NCBI GenBank assembly: GCA_021030905.1
Contig: JAGFMI010000002.1
Coordinates: forward strand, 434,001-498,000
Direction of reading: 5' to 3'
DNA: 64,000 nt
Origin: Pyrenula massariospora
Taxonomy: Eukaryota > Ascomycota > Eurotiomycetes > Pyrenulales > Pyrenulaceae
Shown here: positions 63,829 through 64,000 of the stretch, piece by piece
Position numbering within the stretch: the first letter of the stretch is position 1
How the letters are laid out: every line of letters starts with the position of its first letter
Program-made: the position numbers and the translations under genes
The notes under the pieces: model-generated
Databases searched by the model: none
Seen by the model: the letters and a program-made list of their open reading frames with translations, nothing else
What the model was told of the DNA's origin: nothing

Positions 63829-64000
63829 ATGAAATAGACTTCTTCTGGCCCAATTGCATCTTGTGAGAGTCATGAGCATTCATATACTAGACTTACCATC
63901 GATGGGTGCCTGTATAGAACGTCGTCGACCGGCGCGTAAAATCACGTGACAGCCTAGCGGAAGGCTTCCGGCTGGCGCCTCTACCAGGCTGGGAGTTGCG
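63829..64000. other. 3' flank of the GH5 gene
   Basis: 172 nt to the window edge; nothing recognised. Confidence 0.3.

Noticed and set aside
1-64000. Transposons, CRISPR arrays, rRNA genes, viral integrations
   Set aside because: No transposase, reverse transcriptase, integrase, terminal repeat, array or rRNA sequence was recognised by reading.

Overview
The window is nuclear DNA of a filamentous ascomycete (Pezizomycotina). The evidence is the set of short spliceosomal introns (about 45-110 nt, GT-AG, several with CTAAC-type branch points), fungal-only families (Zn2Cys6 regulator, fungal steryl glucosidase, AIM6-like protein, fungal NAPE-PLD-like and ceramidase-like hydrolases), and housekeeping proteins of ascomycete type. 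I cannot place it in an order or genus. I saw no transposon, CRISPR array, rRNA or tRNA gene.

Layout, left to right. 1-1800: 5' half of the coatomer alpha gene (minus strand, leaves the window). 2.4-7.6 kb: F-box protein, secreted AIM6-like phosphodiesterase-fold protein, a doubtful small basic ORF, and a single-domain cupin. 7.6-13.4 kb: gene-poor; its one convincing gene is an unlisted two-exon gene at 9476-9834 for a 93-residue protein with three evenly spaced CxxC motifs, followed by what may be a decayed coding relic. 13.4-30 kb: a Pro/Cys-rich conserved unknown protein, M18 aspartyl aminopeptidase, a four-TM membrane protein, SGT1 co-chaperone, a six-exon Zn2Cys6 regulator, a tail-anchored-like membrane protein, then mitoribosomal bL19m head-to-head with an unassigned mitochondrial protein. 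32-38 kb: FGAM synthase (purine synthesis) and succinate dehydrogenase subunit C. 38.4-41.7 kb: two small secreted cysteine proteins. 43.3-48.5 kb: a ceramidase/NAAA-like amidase, a signal-peptide gene with duplicated Kex2-bounded motifs, and a NAPE-PLD-like hydrolase. 49.9-63.8 kb: Trm10 tRNA methyltransferase, a type II membrane glycosyltransferase-like protein, a Nup42-type CCCH/FG nucleoporin, uS10, a CUE3/ASCC2-like ribosome-rescue protein and a GH5 steryl glucosidase that ends in a CAAX-like tetrapeptide.

Functional themes. Several genes serve translation (bL19m, uS10, Trm10, the CUE3-like factor) or trafficking and protein homeostasis (coatomer, SGT1, F-box, Nup42). The most interesting local grouping is at 43-48.5 kb, where homologues of the animal enzymes that make (NAPE-PLD) and hydrolyse (NAAA/acid ceramidase) N-acylethanolamines lie 2.6 kb apart and flank a putative secreted repeat-peptide precursor. 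Exon boundaries were placed by eye from splice signals, reading frame and family conservation; transcript data would be needed to confirm them.
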